A stretch of 64,000 bases of DNA. Origin: Mumia sp. Pv4-285. GTDB lineage: Bacteria > Actinomycetota > Actinomycetes > Propionibacteriales > Nocardioidaceae. Under the pieces are notes generated by a model. It was not told where the DNA came from. It saw only the letters and a list, made by a program, of their open reading frames with translations, and searched no databases. The position numbers and the translations under genes are program-made. The stretch spans positions 3,720,001-3,784,000 of the forward strand of contig NZ_CP162023.1 of NCBI RefSeq assembly GCF_041320275.1. The letters run 5' to 3'. This document shows, piece after piece, positions 31,411-40,812 of this stretch (positions are counted from its first letter, which is position 1; each line of letters begins with the position of its first letter).

Positions 31411-32294
31411 TTCAGGATCTCGCGCATGAGCTCGGCGGTCTCGGACGGCGTCTTGCCGACCTTGACCCCGGCGGCCTCGAGGGCCGCCTTCTTCGCCTCG
31501 GCCGTGCCGGACGAGCCGGACACGATCGCGCCGGCGTGGCCCATCGTCTTGCCCTCGGGCGCGGTGAAGCCCGCCACGTAGCCGACGACCGGCTTGGTGA
31601 CGTTCGCCTTGATGTAGGCCGCGGCCCGCTCCTCGGCGTCGCCACCGATCTCGCCGATCATCACGATCGCCTTGGTCTCGGGGTCGTTCTCGAACGCCTC
31701 GAGCGCGTCGATGTGGGTCGTGCCGACGATGGGGTCGCCGCCGATGCCGATGGCGGTCGAGAAGCCGTAGTCCGACAGCTCGTACATCATCTGGTAGGTC
31801 AGCGTGCCGGACTTCGACACGAGACCGATCGGACCCTTGCCCGCGATGGTGTGCGGCGTGATGCCGGCCAGCGACTCCTCCGGCGTGATGATGCCGGGGC
31901 AGTTCGGGCCGATCATCCGGGTCTGCTTGCCCTGCAGGTACGCCCACACCTCGGCGGTGTCCTGGACGGGCACGCCCTCGGTGATGACCACGAGCAGCCC
32001 GATGCCGGCATCGATGGCCTCGACGCAGGCGTCCTTGGTGAAGGCCGGCGGCACGAACACGACCGACACGTCGGCGCCGGTCTCGGCGATCGCCTGCTCG
32101 ACCGTGCCGAAGACGGGCAGCTCGACCTCAGCGCCGTCCTTCGTGTGCGTGACGGTGGTGCCGGCCTTGCGGGCGTTGACACCACCGACGATGTTGGATC
32201 CCGCGTCGAGCATCAGGGCGGTGTGCTTGGCACCCATCCCGCCGGTGATGCCCTGGACGATGATCTTGGAGTCCTTGTTCAGGTAGATCGACAT
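31398..32294 (-). CDS. sucD: Succinyl-CoA synthetase alpha subunit
   Basis: Alpha subunit (298 residues) that binds CoA and carries the phosphohistidine in substrate-level phosphorylation of the TCA cycle. Visible are [20 protein letters not shown] at the N terminus, [14 protein letters not shown], the CoA/phosphate-loop [20 protein letters not shown] and the active-site His loop [18 protein letters not shown] (about residue 246). Starts 14 bases after sucC. The last codons lie inside a 29-bp repeat. Confidence 0.97.
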   Translation of the reverse strand: MSIYLNKDSKIIVQGITGGMGAKHTALMLDAGSNIVGGVNARKAGTTVTHTKDGAEVELPVFGTVEQAIAETGADVSVVFVPPAFTKDACVEAIDAGIGLLVVITEGVPVQDTAEVWAYLQGKQTRMIGPNCPGIITPEESLAGITPHTIAGKGPIGLVSKSGTLTYQMMYELSDYGFSTAIGIGGDPIVGTTHIDALEAFENDPETKAIVMIGEIGGDAEERAAAYIKANVTKPVVGYVAGFTAPEGKTMGHAGAIVSGSSGTAEAKKAALEAAGVKVGKTPSETAELMREILKALS

Positions 32295-32308
32295 GTCCTC
32301 GTCCCCTC

Positions 32309-33472
32309 TCAGGCGTTCGCCAGCTCGGCGGCCTTGTCGGCCGCGCCGTCCATGGTGCCGACCAACGTGACCAGCGGGTGGTTGCGCTGCTCGAGGATCT
32401 GCCGGCCGAGCTCGACGTTGTTGCCGTCGAGGCGGACCACGAGCGGCTTGGTCGCCGTGTCACCGAGCAGGTCGAGCGCGCCGACGATGCCGTTGGCGAC
32501 CTCGTCGCAGGCGGTGATTCCACCGAAGACGTTCACGAACACGGACTTCACGTCGGGATCTCCGAGGATCACGTCGAGGCCGTTCGCCATCACCTGGGCG
32601 TTGGCGCCGCCGCCGATGTCGAGGAAGTTCGCCGGCTTGACGCCGCCGTGGGCCTCTCCGGCGTACGCGACGACGTCGAGGGTCGACATGACCAGACCCG
32701 CGCCGTTGCCGATGATGCCGACCTGGCCCTCGAGCTTGACGTAGTTGAGGTTGAGCTCCTTGGCCTTCGCCTCGAGCGGGTCCTCGGCGCTCTTGTCGAC
32801 GAACTCCTCGTGCTCGGCGTGACGGAACTCGGCGTTCTCGTCGAGCGAGACCTTGCCGTCGAGCGCCTCGAGCGTGTCGCCGGCGAGGCGTGCGAGCGGG
32901 TTGACCTCGACGAGGGTCGCGTCCTCCTCGACGAAGACCTTCCACAGCGCCTGGATCATCGTGACGGCCTGCTCGAAGACCGGCTCCGGGAAGGCGGCCT
33001 CGGTCGCGATCGCACGCGCCTTGTCCGCGTCGACTCCCGTGCCCGGGTCGATCGGGATCTGCTTGACGGCATCGGGGTTGGTCTTGGCGACCTCCTCGAT
33101 CTCGACGCCGCCCTCGACCGATGCGATGCACAGGTACTGGCGGTTCGCGCGGTCGAGCAGGAAGGAGAAGTAGTACTCGTCCTCGATGCTGGCTGCCGGA
33201 GCGATCAGGACACGGTTGACCGTGAGCCCCTTGATCTCCATCCCGAGGATGTCCGCAGCGCGGTCACGTGCCTCGTCCGGGGTAGGGGCGAACTTGACGC
33301 CGCCCGCCTTGCCACGGCCACCGGCCTTGACCTGGGCCTTGACGACGACTGCGCCACCCAGGTCCTGGGCGCCCTGCTGCGCCTCTTCGGGGGTGTTCGC
33401 CACGACGCCGAGCGTCACGGGAACCCCGTGCTTGGCGAAGAGCTGCTTCGCTTGGTACTCCATCAGATCCAC
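32309..33472 (-). CDS. sucC: Succinyl-CoA synthetase beta subunit
   Basis: Beta subunit (387 residues) with an N-terminal ATP-grasp domain ([33 protein letters not shown]) and a C-terminal CoA-ligase domain ([56 protein letters not shown]). The start is GTG 33472, which gives the family N terminus DLMEYQ; ATG 33463 is the alternative. First gene of sucCD, divergent from an alpha/beta hydrolase. Confidence 0.97.
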   Translation of the reverse strand: MDLMEYQAKQLFAKHGVPVTLGVVANTPEEAQQGAQDLGGAVVVKAQVKAGGRGKAGGVKFAPTPDEARDRAADILGMEIKGLTVNRVLIAPAASIEDEYYFSFLLDRANRQYLCIASVEGGVEIEEVAKTNPDAVKQIPIDPGTGVDADKARAIATEAAFPEPVFEQAVTMIQALWKVFVEEDATLVEVNPLARLAGDTLEALDGKVSLDENAEFRHAEHEEFVDKSAEDPLEAKAKELNLNYVKLEGQVGIIGNGAGLVMSTLDVVAYAGEAHGGVKPANFLDIGGGANAQVMANGLDVILGDPDVKSVFVNVFGGITACDEVANGIVGALDLLGDTATKPLVVRLDGNNVELGRQILEQRNHPLVTLVGTMDGAADKAAELANA

Positions 33473-33530
33473 GGTGATGCCGTCCTTTTGGTACAGGTAC
33501 GCTGCCGTACAACCTTTTGGACTGTAGTCC

Positions 33531-33546
33531 CGTGATCCTGGTCACA
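33531..33546. promoter_or_regulatory. Crp/GlxR-like site upstream of sucCD
   Basis: CGTGA-TCCTGG-TCACA fits the Crp-family dyad TGTGA-N6-TCACA at 9 of 10 half-site bases. It is 58 bases upstream of the sucC start, in the divergent spacer with the hydrolase gene. Crp/GlxR-type control of TCA-cycle genes is known in Actinobacteria; binding here is inferred. A GTACG-CTGC-CGTAC dyad lies at 33497-33510. Confidence 0.4.
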
Positions 33547-33578
33547 GGGCGACGGGGTGCGCGGGCTACCATCCGCGC

Positions 33579-34487
33579 ATGTCCGACGACAGCACGTCCA
33601 TGAGTGTGTCCGCCCTCAGTGTGCCTGCCCGTGGCGCGACCCTCTCGGTGAACCGTTCCGGGACCCGGTCCGGTCCGACCGTGGTGCTCGTCCACGGGTT
33701 CCCGGACGACCACCACGTGTGGGACCGCGTGGTCCCGCTGCTGGACGACCTGGACGTCGTCACGTACGACGTCCGCGGCGCGGGCCGGTCGACGGCTCCG
33801 AGCGGACGCTCCGCCTACCAGGTCGAGCGTCTCGTCGACGACCTCGTCGCTGTGCTCGACGCCGTACGGCCAGACGGTGGTCCCGTCCATCTCGTCGGGC
33901 ACGACTGGGGCTCGGTCCAGCTGTGGGCTGCGGTCTTCGCGTCGTCCGACGACCCTCGCCTTCGGGGGCGCATCGCGTCGTTCGTGTCGATCAGCGGTCC
34001 TGACCTGCGGCTGTACGGCGCCTACCTCCGGCGCAACCTGCGCGACCGGAGGTGGAGCCGCCTCGGCGACCAGCTGCGGAGGTCCTGGTACATCCTCGCC
34101 TTCCAGGTCCCGCTGCTGCCCGAGGTCGTGGTGCGGCGCGGCACCCACGTCGTACGCCGGGTGCTGACGCGGTCACAAGGGCTGGAGGCCGGCCACTGGT
34201 CGGGCTCCCTCGCCCGGGATGCGGCGAACGGCATCAACCTCTACCGCGCGAACGCCTTCCGGTCGGCGTCCGCTCCCCTGCCGACGGCGACGGACGTCCC
34301 GGTGACGCTCGTCGTCGCGCTGAAGGACGACTTCCTCTCTCCCTCTCTCTACGACGGCCTCGAGAAGCACGTCCCGCACCTCGTACGCCGCGAGGTCGAC
34401 ACCGGCCACTGGCTTCCGTGGCTGCGTCCGGAGGAGGTCGCCGGGGCAGTCCGCGCGGCCATCGAGGCGGGGTCGGAGGGATCCTGA
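33579..34487 (+). CDS. Alpha/beta-fold hydrolase (epoxide hydrolase/haloalkane-type)
   Basis: Hydrolase of 302 residues. HGFPDDHHVW gives the oxyanion-hole HGxP motif (about residue 38), VGHDWGSVQLW is the nucleophile elbow with Asp as nucleophile (G-H-D-W-G, typical for epoxide hydrolases), and TGHWLPWLRPEEV near the C terminus carries the catalytic His. Asp rather than Ser at the elbow points to epoxide- or haloalkane-type chemistry. Start ATG 33579; ATG 33600 is an alternative. Substrate unknown. Confidence 0.85.
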   Translation: MSDDSTSMSVSALSVPARGATLSVNRSGTRSGPTVVLVHGFPDDHHVWDRVVPLLDDLDVVTYDVRGAGRSTAPSGRSAYQVERLVDDLVAVLDAVRPDGGPVHLVGHDWGSVQLWAAVFASSDDPRLRGRIASFVSISGPDLRLYGAYLRRNLRDRRWSRLGDQLRRSWYILAFQVPLLPEVVVRRGTHVVRRVLTRSQGLEAGHWSGSLARDAANGINLYRANAFRSASAPLPTATDVPVTLVVALKDDFLSPSLYDGLEKHVPHLVRREVDTGHWLPWLRPEEVAGAVRAAIEAGSEGS

Positions 34488-34596
34488 GTGTGACGCGACT
34501 CATACAGACCGGCCGACACGCCTGCAACCACGGCGACCTCGTCGCCGGACCTTGACCAACCGTCCAACATGCTGGACCCTGGACCAGTTGTCTCCC

Positions 34597-34625
34597 TTCG
34601 GTAACGGGGGCGCGTCCGCTAGGGT
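34597..34625 (+). promoter_or_regulatory. Putative promoter of the M23 peptidase gene
   Basis: TTCGGT (34597-34602) and TAGGGT (34620-34625) are separated by 17 bases and lie 35 bases before ATG 34660, which has GGAGGT in front. Upstream, GTCCA-ACATGC-TGGAC (34562-34577) is a short dyad of unknown meaning. Confidence 0.35.
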
Positions 34626-34659
34626 CGACAACCGCTAGTCCACTACTGGAGGTCACTGA

Positions 34660-35910
34660 ATGACGTCGCGCCCTGCGCCCAAGCGCCGCGCTGAGAAGCC
34701 CAAGAAGGGCGCCTCGCGGGTGACGGAAGCCGGCGACGCCACCAGCACGACGAGCACCACCGGCCGCAGGGTCGCAGGCCGAGCGGCCTCCTCCGCGGAC
34801 GAGTCGGCAGCGGCCCGGTCGCATACGGAGGTCAGCAAACCGCTGGCCGCCACCCCGCAGTCGGACAAGGAAGCCCGCTCCGCCACGCAGCACGATCCCC
34901 GCCCCGAGCACCCCGGACGCACGGCGTCCCCCTCAGGCAGTCGCAGGGCCCGCACCGCGGAGCCCGCCGCCGAGAAGCCCACCACCCGCGAGAGCGCCAA
35001 GGCAGCCCGCGAGAGCACCCCCCACGAGCCCTACCGCGGGCGCCGCGCCGCCGAGCTTCCTCCGATCCCCGCCGACGCCACGGCCACGATCGACGCGGTC
35101 TCCGACCACACCACGGTCACCGAGCGCCGCTCGGGCGAGCTCCGGGCCGTCCGCCGGGCAACCCCTCCCGGCTCTCGCGCCTCGCGCACGAAGACCCGCA
35201 GGTTCCGCGGACTCCCGACCCCCGCCGTCATCGGCGCAGCGGCACTCGTCCTAGCCGGAGTCGGCGCCGTGGCGATGTCGTCGGCGAAGCCGCCGGTGAT
35301 GGAGACGGCCGACTTCGTGCCGGTCGCCGCCGACGCCGCTGGTGCAGCGGGCGCGGCCGAGTCGCGCTACGACCCGAGCAACGTCGACGTCACCCGCGAC
35401 TTCGACCGCGCACTCCTCGACAAGCAGGCCGAGCAGCAGGCGGCACAGATGTCGTCGTCGCTCGCCGAGCTCGCCAACAAGACCGAGGCCCGCTCCCAGG
35501 AGATCAAGAAGCGGCAGTGGGTCATCCCGCTCACCGGCTACCGCCTGACGGCACGCTTCGGCCAGTCGAGCTCCCTGTGGTCCACGGTCCACACCGGTCT
35601 CGACTTCGCTGCCCCGTCGGGCACGCGCCTGGTCGCGATCGCTCGGGGCACGATCACCAGCACCGGCTACGACGGCGCGTACGGCAACAAGACCGTGCTC
35701 ACCCTCGAGGACGGCACGGAGCTGTGGTACTGCCACCAGTCGTCGATCGCCGTCAGCGTCGGCGACACCGTGCAGCCCGGTGACCTGGTCGGCTACGTCG
35801 GCTCGACCGGCAACGTCACCGGCCCGCACCTGCACCTCGAGGTCCGGCCCACGCCCGACACCCCGATCGATCCGCTCGTCGCTCTCCGCGAGCACTTCGT
35901 CAACGCCTGA
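34660..35910 (+). CDS. Membrane-anchored M23-family peptidoglycan endopeptidase
   Basis: Protein of 416 residues. Residues 1-185 are a long, polar, Ser/Thr/Arg/Glu-rich, probably disordered cytoplasmic region. One span (about 188-208: PTPAVIGAAALVLAGVGAVA) leads to an outside part. A coiled segment (about 245-285: DKQAEQQAAQMSSSLAELAN) follows, then a C-terminal LytM/M23 domain with TVHTGLDFAAPSG (zinc His and Asp), YCHQSS and TGPHLHLEVRP (HxH). All metal ligands are present, so it should be an active cell-wall cleaving enzyme. It ends convergent with pcrA; a weak CGCCGG/CCGGCG hairpin (35929-35950) lies between them. Confidence 0.88.
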   Translation: MTSRPAPKRRAEKPKKGASRVTEAGDATSTTSTTGRRVAGRAASSADESAAARSHTEVSKPLAATPQSDKEARSATQHDPRPEHPGRTASPSGSRRARTAEPAAEKPTTRESAKAARESTPHEPYRGRRAAELPPIPADATATIDAVSDHTTVTERRSGELRAVRRATPPGSRASRTKTRRFRGLPTPAVIGAAALVLAGVGAVAMSSAKPPVMETADFVPVAADAAGAAGAAESRYDPSNVDVTRDFDRALLDKQAEQQAAQMSSSLAELANKTEARSQEIKKRQWVIPLTGYRLTARFGQSSSLWSTVHTGLDFAAPSGTRLVAIARGTITSTGYDGAYGNKTVLTLEDGTELWYCHQSSIAVSVGDTVQPGDLVGYVGSTGNVTGPHLHLEVRPTPDTPIDPLVALREHFVNA

Positions 35911-35961
35911 CGCTCACCGGGCCGCCATCGCCGGGATCGGTCGTCCGGCGAGGGGTGACCG

Positions 35962-38379
35962 TCAGATCTTCTCGACGGGCGCGTAGCGGAGCAGCAGGCG
36001 CTTGACGCCTTCGGAGCCGAAGTCGACCGACGCCACCGCACGGTCACCGACACCCTCGAGCGCCACCACCGTGCCCAGCCCGAACGCGTCGTGCGTGACC
36101 CGGTCGCCCGGCGACAGGCTCGGCACGTCGCGCTTCGTCTTGCTCGCGCGGTCGGCAGCCGACGCGCGCATCGGCGCGGCGGACGTCCGGCGCGGCAGGT
36201 ATCCGCCGGACCAGGTGGCCGTGTCGGCCTGGGTGCGCTTCCAGTCGACGAGCTCCTCCGGGATCTCGTCCAGGAAGCGCGACGCCGGATTGTGGGACGG
36301 CGCGCCCCACGCGGAGCGTACGAGCGCGCGCGTGACGTAGAGACGCTGCTCGGCGCGAGTCAGGCCCACGTAGGCGATGCGGCGCTCCTCCTCGAGCTCC
36401 TTCGGGTCGCCGAGCGAGCGCATGTGCGGGAACACCGACTCCTCGAGACCGGTGAGGAACACCACCGGGAACTCGAGTCCCTTGGCGGTGTGCAGAGTCA
36501 TCAGGGTGACCATGCCGTCACCGGAGTCGGGGATCGAGTCGGCGTCGGCGACGAGCGAGACGCGTTCGAGGAACGCCGCGACGGACCCCGGCTCGAGCAC
36601 CTCGTCGTCCTCGATGCCGGCGTCGCCCACATCGGTGGGCTCGGCGAGCGTCGCGGCATCGGAGACGAACTCGCGGGCGACGGCGACGAGCTCGGAGAGG
36701 TTCTCGACGCGAGCCTCGTCCTGCGGGTCGGTGCTGTTCTCGAGCTCGTCGAGATAACCGGACCGCGCGAGCGTGGCCTCGAGAACGACGTCGACCGGCT
36801 CGCCGGCGGCGGCCAGCTCCTGGAGCCCGGTGATGGTCTCGACGAAGCCGCTGATCTGCTTGAGGGACCGGGTCGCGATGCCCGGGGCCTCCTCGGCACG
36901 CTGCAACGCCTCCCAGAAGGTGATGCGGAGCCGGTCGGCGTACGCACCGACCACGGCCTCGGCCCGATCGCCGATGCCGCGCTTGGGCGTGTTGAGGATC
37001 CGGCGCAGCGACACGGAGTCGGCGGGATTGACCAGGACGCGCAGGTAGGCGATGGCGTCCTTGATCTCCTTGCGCTCGTAGAACCGCACCCCGCCGACGA
37101 CCCTGTAGGGGAGGCCGACCCGGATGAAGACCTCCTCGAACACACGGGACTGCGCGTTGGTCCGGTAGAAGACGGCGACGTCGGACGGCTTGGCGATGCC
37201 CTCGTCGGCGAGCCGGTCGACCTCGTCGGCGACGTACTGGGCCTCGGAGTGCTCGTCGTCGGCGACGTAGCCGACGATCTGCTCCCCCGTGCCCTGCGCC
37301 GACCAGAGGTTCTTCTTCTTGCGGCCCTCGTTGCGTGAGATCACGGCATTCGCGGCATCGAGGATCGACTGGGTCGAGCGGTAGTTCTGCTCGAGGAGGA
37401 TCGTCGTCGCCGTCGGGAAGTCGGCCTCGAACTCGAGGATGTTGCGGATGTTGGCGCCCCGGAACGCATAGATCGACTGGTCGGAGTCGCCGACGACGAG
37501 CAGGTCGGAGTCAGGCTCGGTGCAGAGCTCGCGGATCAGGACGTACTGGGCGTGGTTGGTGTCTTGGTACTCGTCGACCAGCACGTGGCGAAACCGCCGC
37601 CGATAGGAGTCGGCGACGTCGGGGAACGCCTGGAACAGGTGGACGGTGCCCATGATCAGGTCGTCGAAGTCCATCGCGTTGGACGACCGCAACCGCTCCT
37701 GGTAGGTCGAGTACGCGGAGGCGTAGGCGCGCTCGGTGTCGTTGTGTGCCCTGGTCGCCGCGGCCTCGTGGTCGACGAGCTCGTTCTTCTGGTTGGACAC
37801 CCAGTTGAGGACCCCACGGGGCGGGAACCGCTTGGGGTCGAGCTCGAGGTCGCGACACACCTGGGTCATCAGGCGCTTGGAGTCGGCGGCGTCGTAGATC
37901 GTGAACGTCGAGGTGTAGCCGAAGCGCTGCGCCTCCTTGCGGAGGATGCGGACGCACGCCGAGTGGAACGTGGAGACCCACATCAGGCGGGCGCGCGGAC
38001 CCACCAGGTCGGCGACCCGGTCCCTCATCTCGGCCGCGGCCTTGTTGGTGAAGGTGATCGCCAGGATCGAACCGGGGTGGACCCGGTGCTGGGAGATCAT
38101 CCACGCGATGCGGCGGGTGAGCACACGCGTCTTGCCGGACCCGGCGCCCGCGACCACCAGGAGCGGGCCACCGGTGTGCGTGACGGCTGCGCGCTGGGGG
38201 TCGTTGAGCCCCTCCAGCAGCCGCTCCGCCTGGGCTTCGCGGCGTGCCTGGATCTCCTCGTCGCTCGGGCGGTCGTGGCCGCCGCCACCGCCGGCGGGGA
38301 AGGCCGGCGACGTCCTGGCATCGGCAGGGCGCAGACCACCGGGCATCCGGTCTGAGGGCACGGGAAACGGGAGACTCAT
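35962..38379 (-). CDS. pcrA: ATP-dependent DNA helicase PcrA/UvrD
   Basis: Superfamily 1A 3'-5' helicase for repair and replication fork maintenance, 805 residues. All helicase motifs are present: LNDPQRAAV (Q motif), VAGAGSGKTRVLT (I), AITFTNKAAAEMRDR (Ia), VDEYQDTN (II), VGDSDQSIYAFRGA (III), LLEQNYRST (IV), MTLHTAKGLEFPVVF (V) and YVGLTRAEQRL (VI). A C-terminal Tudor-like domain that contacts RNA polymerase in related proteins is present (about 745-805: LSPGDRVTHDAFGLGTVVAL). The first 45 residues are a Gly/Pro-rich extension. Confidence 0.96.
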   Translation of the reverse strand: MSLPFPVPSDRMPGGLRPADARTSPAFPAGGGGGHDRPSDEEIQARREAQAERLLEGLNDPQRAAVTHTGGPLLVVAGAGSGKTRVLTRRIAWMISQHRVHPGSILAITFTNKAAAEMRDRVADLVGPRARLMWVSTFHSACVRILRKEAQRFGYTSTFTIYDAADSKRLMTQVCRDLELDPKRFPPRGVLNWVSNQKNELVDHEAAATRAHNDTERAYASAYSTYQERLRSSNAMDFDDLIMGTVHLFQAFPDVADSYRRRFRHVLVDEYQDTNHAQYVLIRELCTEPDSDLLVVGDSDQSIYAFRGANIRNILEFEADFPTATTILLEQNYRSTQSILDAANAVISRNEGRKKKNLWSAQGTGEQIVGYVADDEHSEAQYVADEVDRLADEGIAKPSDVAVFYRTNAQSRVFEEVFIRVGLPYRVVGGVRFYERKEIKDAIAYLRVLVNPADSVSLRRILNTPKRGIGDRAEAVVGAYADRLRITFWEALQRAEEAPGIATRSLKQISGFVETITGLQELAAAGEPVDVVLEATLARSGYLDELENSTDPQDEARVENLSELVAVAREFVSDAATLAEPTDVGDAGIEDDEVLEPGSVAAFLERVSLVADADSIPDSGDGMVTLMTLHTAKGLEFPVVFLTGLEESVFPHMRSLGDPKELEEERRIAYVGLTRAEQRLYVTRALVRSAWGAPSHNPASRFLDEIPEELVDWKRTQADTATWSGGYLPRRTSAAPMRASAADRASKTKRDVPSLSPGDRVTHDAFGLGTVVALEGVGDRAVASVDFGSEGVKRLLLRYAPVEKI

Positions 38380-38513
38380 CGTGGGTCCAGCCTACGGGTG
38401 CGCGCGGACATCCCCGCCCACGACGTACCGATGCAATGCGGCCCACCGTCACCAGCGACGACCTACCCTGACAGAGGGGGAACGAACTCCCTCGAACCAA
38501 GGAGGCGCCGACG

Positions 38514-38873
38514 TTGCGCATCGTCATCGACCACGACGCGAGCGAGCCCCCGTACGAGCAGCTGAGGCGGCAGATCGCGGCCCAGGCGGCCGACGGCACG
38601 CTCGGTCCGGGCTCCCGCATCCCGACGGTGCGGGCACTGGCGGAGGAGCTCAACATCGCCGTCAACACGGTCGCCAAGGCGTACCGCGCCCTGGAGTCGG
38701 AGGGTGTCCTCGAGGCCCTCGGCCGCCGTGGCACGTTCATCCGATCGCGCGCCCTCCCCGACGACATCGCGGCAGCGGCCGCGAGCGCCGCCGACACCTA
38801 CGTCGCGGAGCAGCGACGACTCGGCATCGCACGCACGGAGGCGATCCGCATGGTCGAGGACCGCTGGCCGTGA
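38514..38873 (+). CDS. GntR-family regulator, YtrA type
   Basis: Short GntR protein (119 residues) of the YtrA subfamily. It is a winged helix (PPYEQLRRQIAAQAADG, GSRIPTVRALAEELNIAVNT, YRALESEGVLEALGRRGTFI) plus a brief C-terminal helix and no effector domain. The start is a TTG at 38514, fixed by AAGGAGG at 38499-38505. It heads an operon with an ABC exporter, the classic YtrA layout, so it probably represses that operon. Confidence 0.9.
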   Translation: MRIVIDHDASEPPYEQLRRQIAAQAADGTLGPGSRIPTVRALAEELNIAVNTVAKAYRALESEGVLEALGRRGTFIRSRALPDDIAAAAASAADTYVAEQRRLGIARTEAIRMVEDRWP

Positions 38874-38953
38874 CCTGACCCGCTGTCAGGCCGACGGCGC
38901 CGTGGTGCGCGGGCTGCCAGCGGCCCGACAGCGCGCCTCTGCACCGTAGAGGC

Positions 38954-39934
38954 ATGAACAACGTGATCTTCGCCGAAGGGCTCACCAAGCGCTTCGGAGA
39001 CACTCAGGCCCTCGCCGGCGTCGACCTCGCCGTGCCCGAGGGATCCGTGCTCGGGGTCCTCGGCCCCAACGGCGCCGGCAAGACGACCGCCGTCCGCATC
39101 CTCGCCACCCTGCTCCAAGCCGACGGTGGTCACGCCACCGTCGCCGGGTACGACGTGGCCCGCAACCCCGACGAGGTCCGACGCGCGATCGGTCTCACCG
39201 GCCAGTACGCCGCCGTCGACGAGCAGCTGACCGGCCGGGAGAACCTCGTGCTGGTCGCGCGTCTCCTCGACCTCCCCCGCCGCGACGCCGTGCGCCGCGC
39301 CGACGAGCTCCTCGAGCAGTTCGGCCTCACCGATGCGGGTGACCGTCGCGCCCGCACCTACTCGGGCGGCATGCGCCGACGCCTCGACCTCGCCGCCAGC
39401 CTCGTCGGGCGTCCCGAGGTGATCTTCCTGGACGAGCCCACCACCGGCCTCGACCCGAGCAAGCGCGACGACATGTGGAACGTCGTCCGCGAGCTCACCG
39501 ACGCTGGTACGACGGTGCTGCTGACCACGCAGTACCTCGAGGAGGCGGACGCCCTCGCCGACCGCATCAGCGTGATCGACCAGGGACGTGTCATCGCCGA
39601 GGGGACGCCGCACGAGCTCAAGGCGCTGGTCGGCGGCCGTACCCTCCAGGTCCGCCCCGTCGATCCCCGCGACATCGGAGACGTGGCCGCGCTGCTCAGC
39701 GGCATCGCCGGCCGCCCCACGGACGAGCCGGCCAAGGGCACGGTCGCCGTGCCCGTGGAGGACGACCGCGTCCTCACCACGGTCGTACGCGACCTGGACA
39801 CCCGCGGCATCGCCGTCGCCGAGCTCGCCCTCTCGCTCCCCGACCTCGACGAGGTGTTCTTCGCCCTGACCGGCAAGCCCGCCTCCGACACCCCCGCATC
39901 CGACGCCGACCACGAGAAGGAGCTCGTCCGATGA
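38954..39934 (+). CDS. ABC exporter ATPase, DrrA-like
   Basis: ATP-binding subunit of the daunorubicin-resistance (DrrA) class, 326 residues. Walker A GPNGAGKTTAV (about residue 39), YSGGMRRRLDLA signature, LDEPTTGLDPSKR Walker B and TTQYLEEADALAD H-loop region are intact. A C-terminal DrrA-type domain (about 225-326) follows, with DLDEVFFALTG near the end. It lies 80 bases after the GntR gene and overlaps the permease (ATGA). Confidence 0.92.
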   Translation: MNNVIFAEGLTKRFGDTQALAGVDLAVPEGSVLGVLGPNGAGKTTAVRILATLLQADGGHATVAGYDVARNPDEVRRAIGLTGQYAAVDEQLTGRENLVLVARLLDLPRRDAVRRADELLEQFGLTDAGDRRARTYSGGMRRRLDLAASLVGRPEVIFLDEPTTGLDPSKRDDMWNVVRELTDAGTTVLLTTQYLEEADALADRISVIDQGRVIAEGTPHELKALVGGRTLQVRPVDPRDIGDVAALLSGIAGRPTDEPAKGTVAVPVEDDRVLTTVVRDLDTRGIAVAELALSLPDLDEVFFALTGKPASDTPASDADHEKELVR

Positions 39935-40737
39935 GCACCGCGACCGCGACCCTCGTCCCCACCCGGGCGGCCTCCGCGCCGTTCCCGCTCGTCCGCCACG
40001 CCGCCGTGCTGGCAGGCCGGTCGGTGAAGAAGATGATCCGTACGCCGGAGCAGTTCATCGACGTCACGCTTCAGCCGATCCTCTTCATCGTCACCTTCGT
40101 CTACCTGTTCGGTGGCGCGATCTCGGGGTCCACGCACGACTACCTCCAGTTCGTGCTGCCGGGCCTGATGGCCCAGACGGTGCTGTTCAGCACGATCTCG
40201 ATCGGCGTGAACCTCAACACCGACATCAAGGAAGGCGTCTTCGACCGGTTCCGGTCGTTGCCCATCCCCCGATCCGCGCCGCTCGTGGGCGCGGTCGCGG
40301 CCGAGGGCATTCGCTACACCACCTCGATCCTGGTGACGCTCGGCTTCGGCTACGTGATCGGGTATCGCGCGACCACCAGCTTCTGGTCGGTCCTCGCCGG
40401 CTGCGCGCTGGTGCTCCTCGTCGCCTGGGCGCTCTGCTGGATCTCGGTCTTCCTCGGGATGGTCCTCCGCGAGTCGGGCTCGGTGCAGGGCATCGGGTTC
40501 CTGGCGCTGTTCCCGCTGACCTTCGGGTCGAGCATGTTCGTCGACCCGGACACGATGCCGGGGTGGCTGCAGGCATGGGTGAACGTCAACCCGGTCACGC
40601 ACCTCACCGACGCCGTACGCGGTCTCTTCACCGGAGGCGCAGAGGCGTCCGACATCGTCGTCACGTTGGGCATGGCGGGGGCGATCATCGCGGTGTTCGC
40701 GCCGCTCGCGGTGCGCGCGTACCGACGCAAGGCCTGA
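39931..40737 (+). CDS. ABC-2 type permease, DrrB-like
   Basis: Permease of 268 residues with six spans. The N-terminal amphipathic stretch RSVKKMIRTPEQFIDVTLQP is typical of DrrB, as are FDRFRSLPIPRSAPLVG and the final NPVTHLTDAVRGL motif. It pairs with the preceding ATPase to form an exporter. The substrate is unknown; GntR(YtrA) control suggests induction by cell-wall-active or other antibiotics. Confidence 0.9.
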   Translation: MSTATATLVPTRAASAPFPLVRHAAVLAGRSVKKMIRTPEQFIDVTLQPILFIVTFVYLFGGAISGSTHDYLQFVLPGLMAQTVLFSTISIGVNLNTDIKEGVFDRFRSLPIPRSAPLVGAVAAEGIRYTTSILVTLGFGYVIGYRATTSFWSVLAGCALVLLVAWALCWISVFLGMVLRESGSVQGIGFLALFPLTFGSSMFVDPDTMPGWLQAWVNVNPVTHLTDAVRGLFTGGAEASDIVVTLGMAGAIIAVFAPLAVRAYRRKA

Positions 40738-40747
40738 CCCACCTGCC

Positions 40748-40812
40748 CTGAGGCGTTGCCTATCGACCTCGCGTCCACCCGGTCGCGTGAACGTCGATGC
40801 GCAACGCCTCAG
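40748..40812. terminator. Terminator between the ABC exporter and SARP genes
   Basis: CTGAGGCGTTGC (40748-40759) pairs with GCAACGCCTCAG (40801-40812), then, after a 2-base bulge, ATCGAC (40762-40767) pairs with GTCGAT (40793-40798), around a 25-base loop. The right arm includes the stop codon of the convergent SARP gene. Confidence 0.6.
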
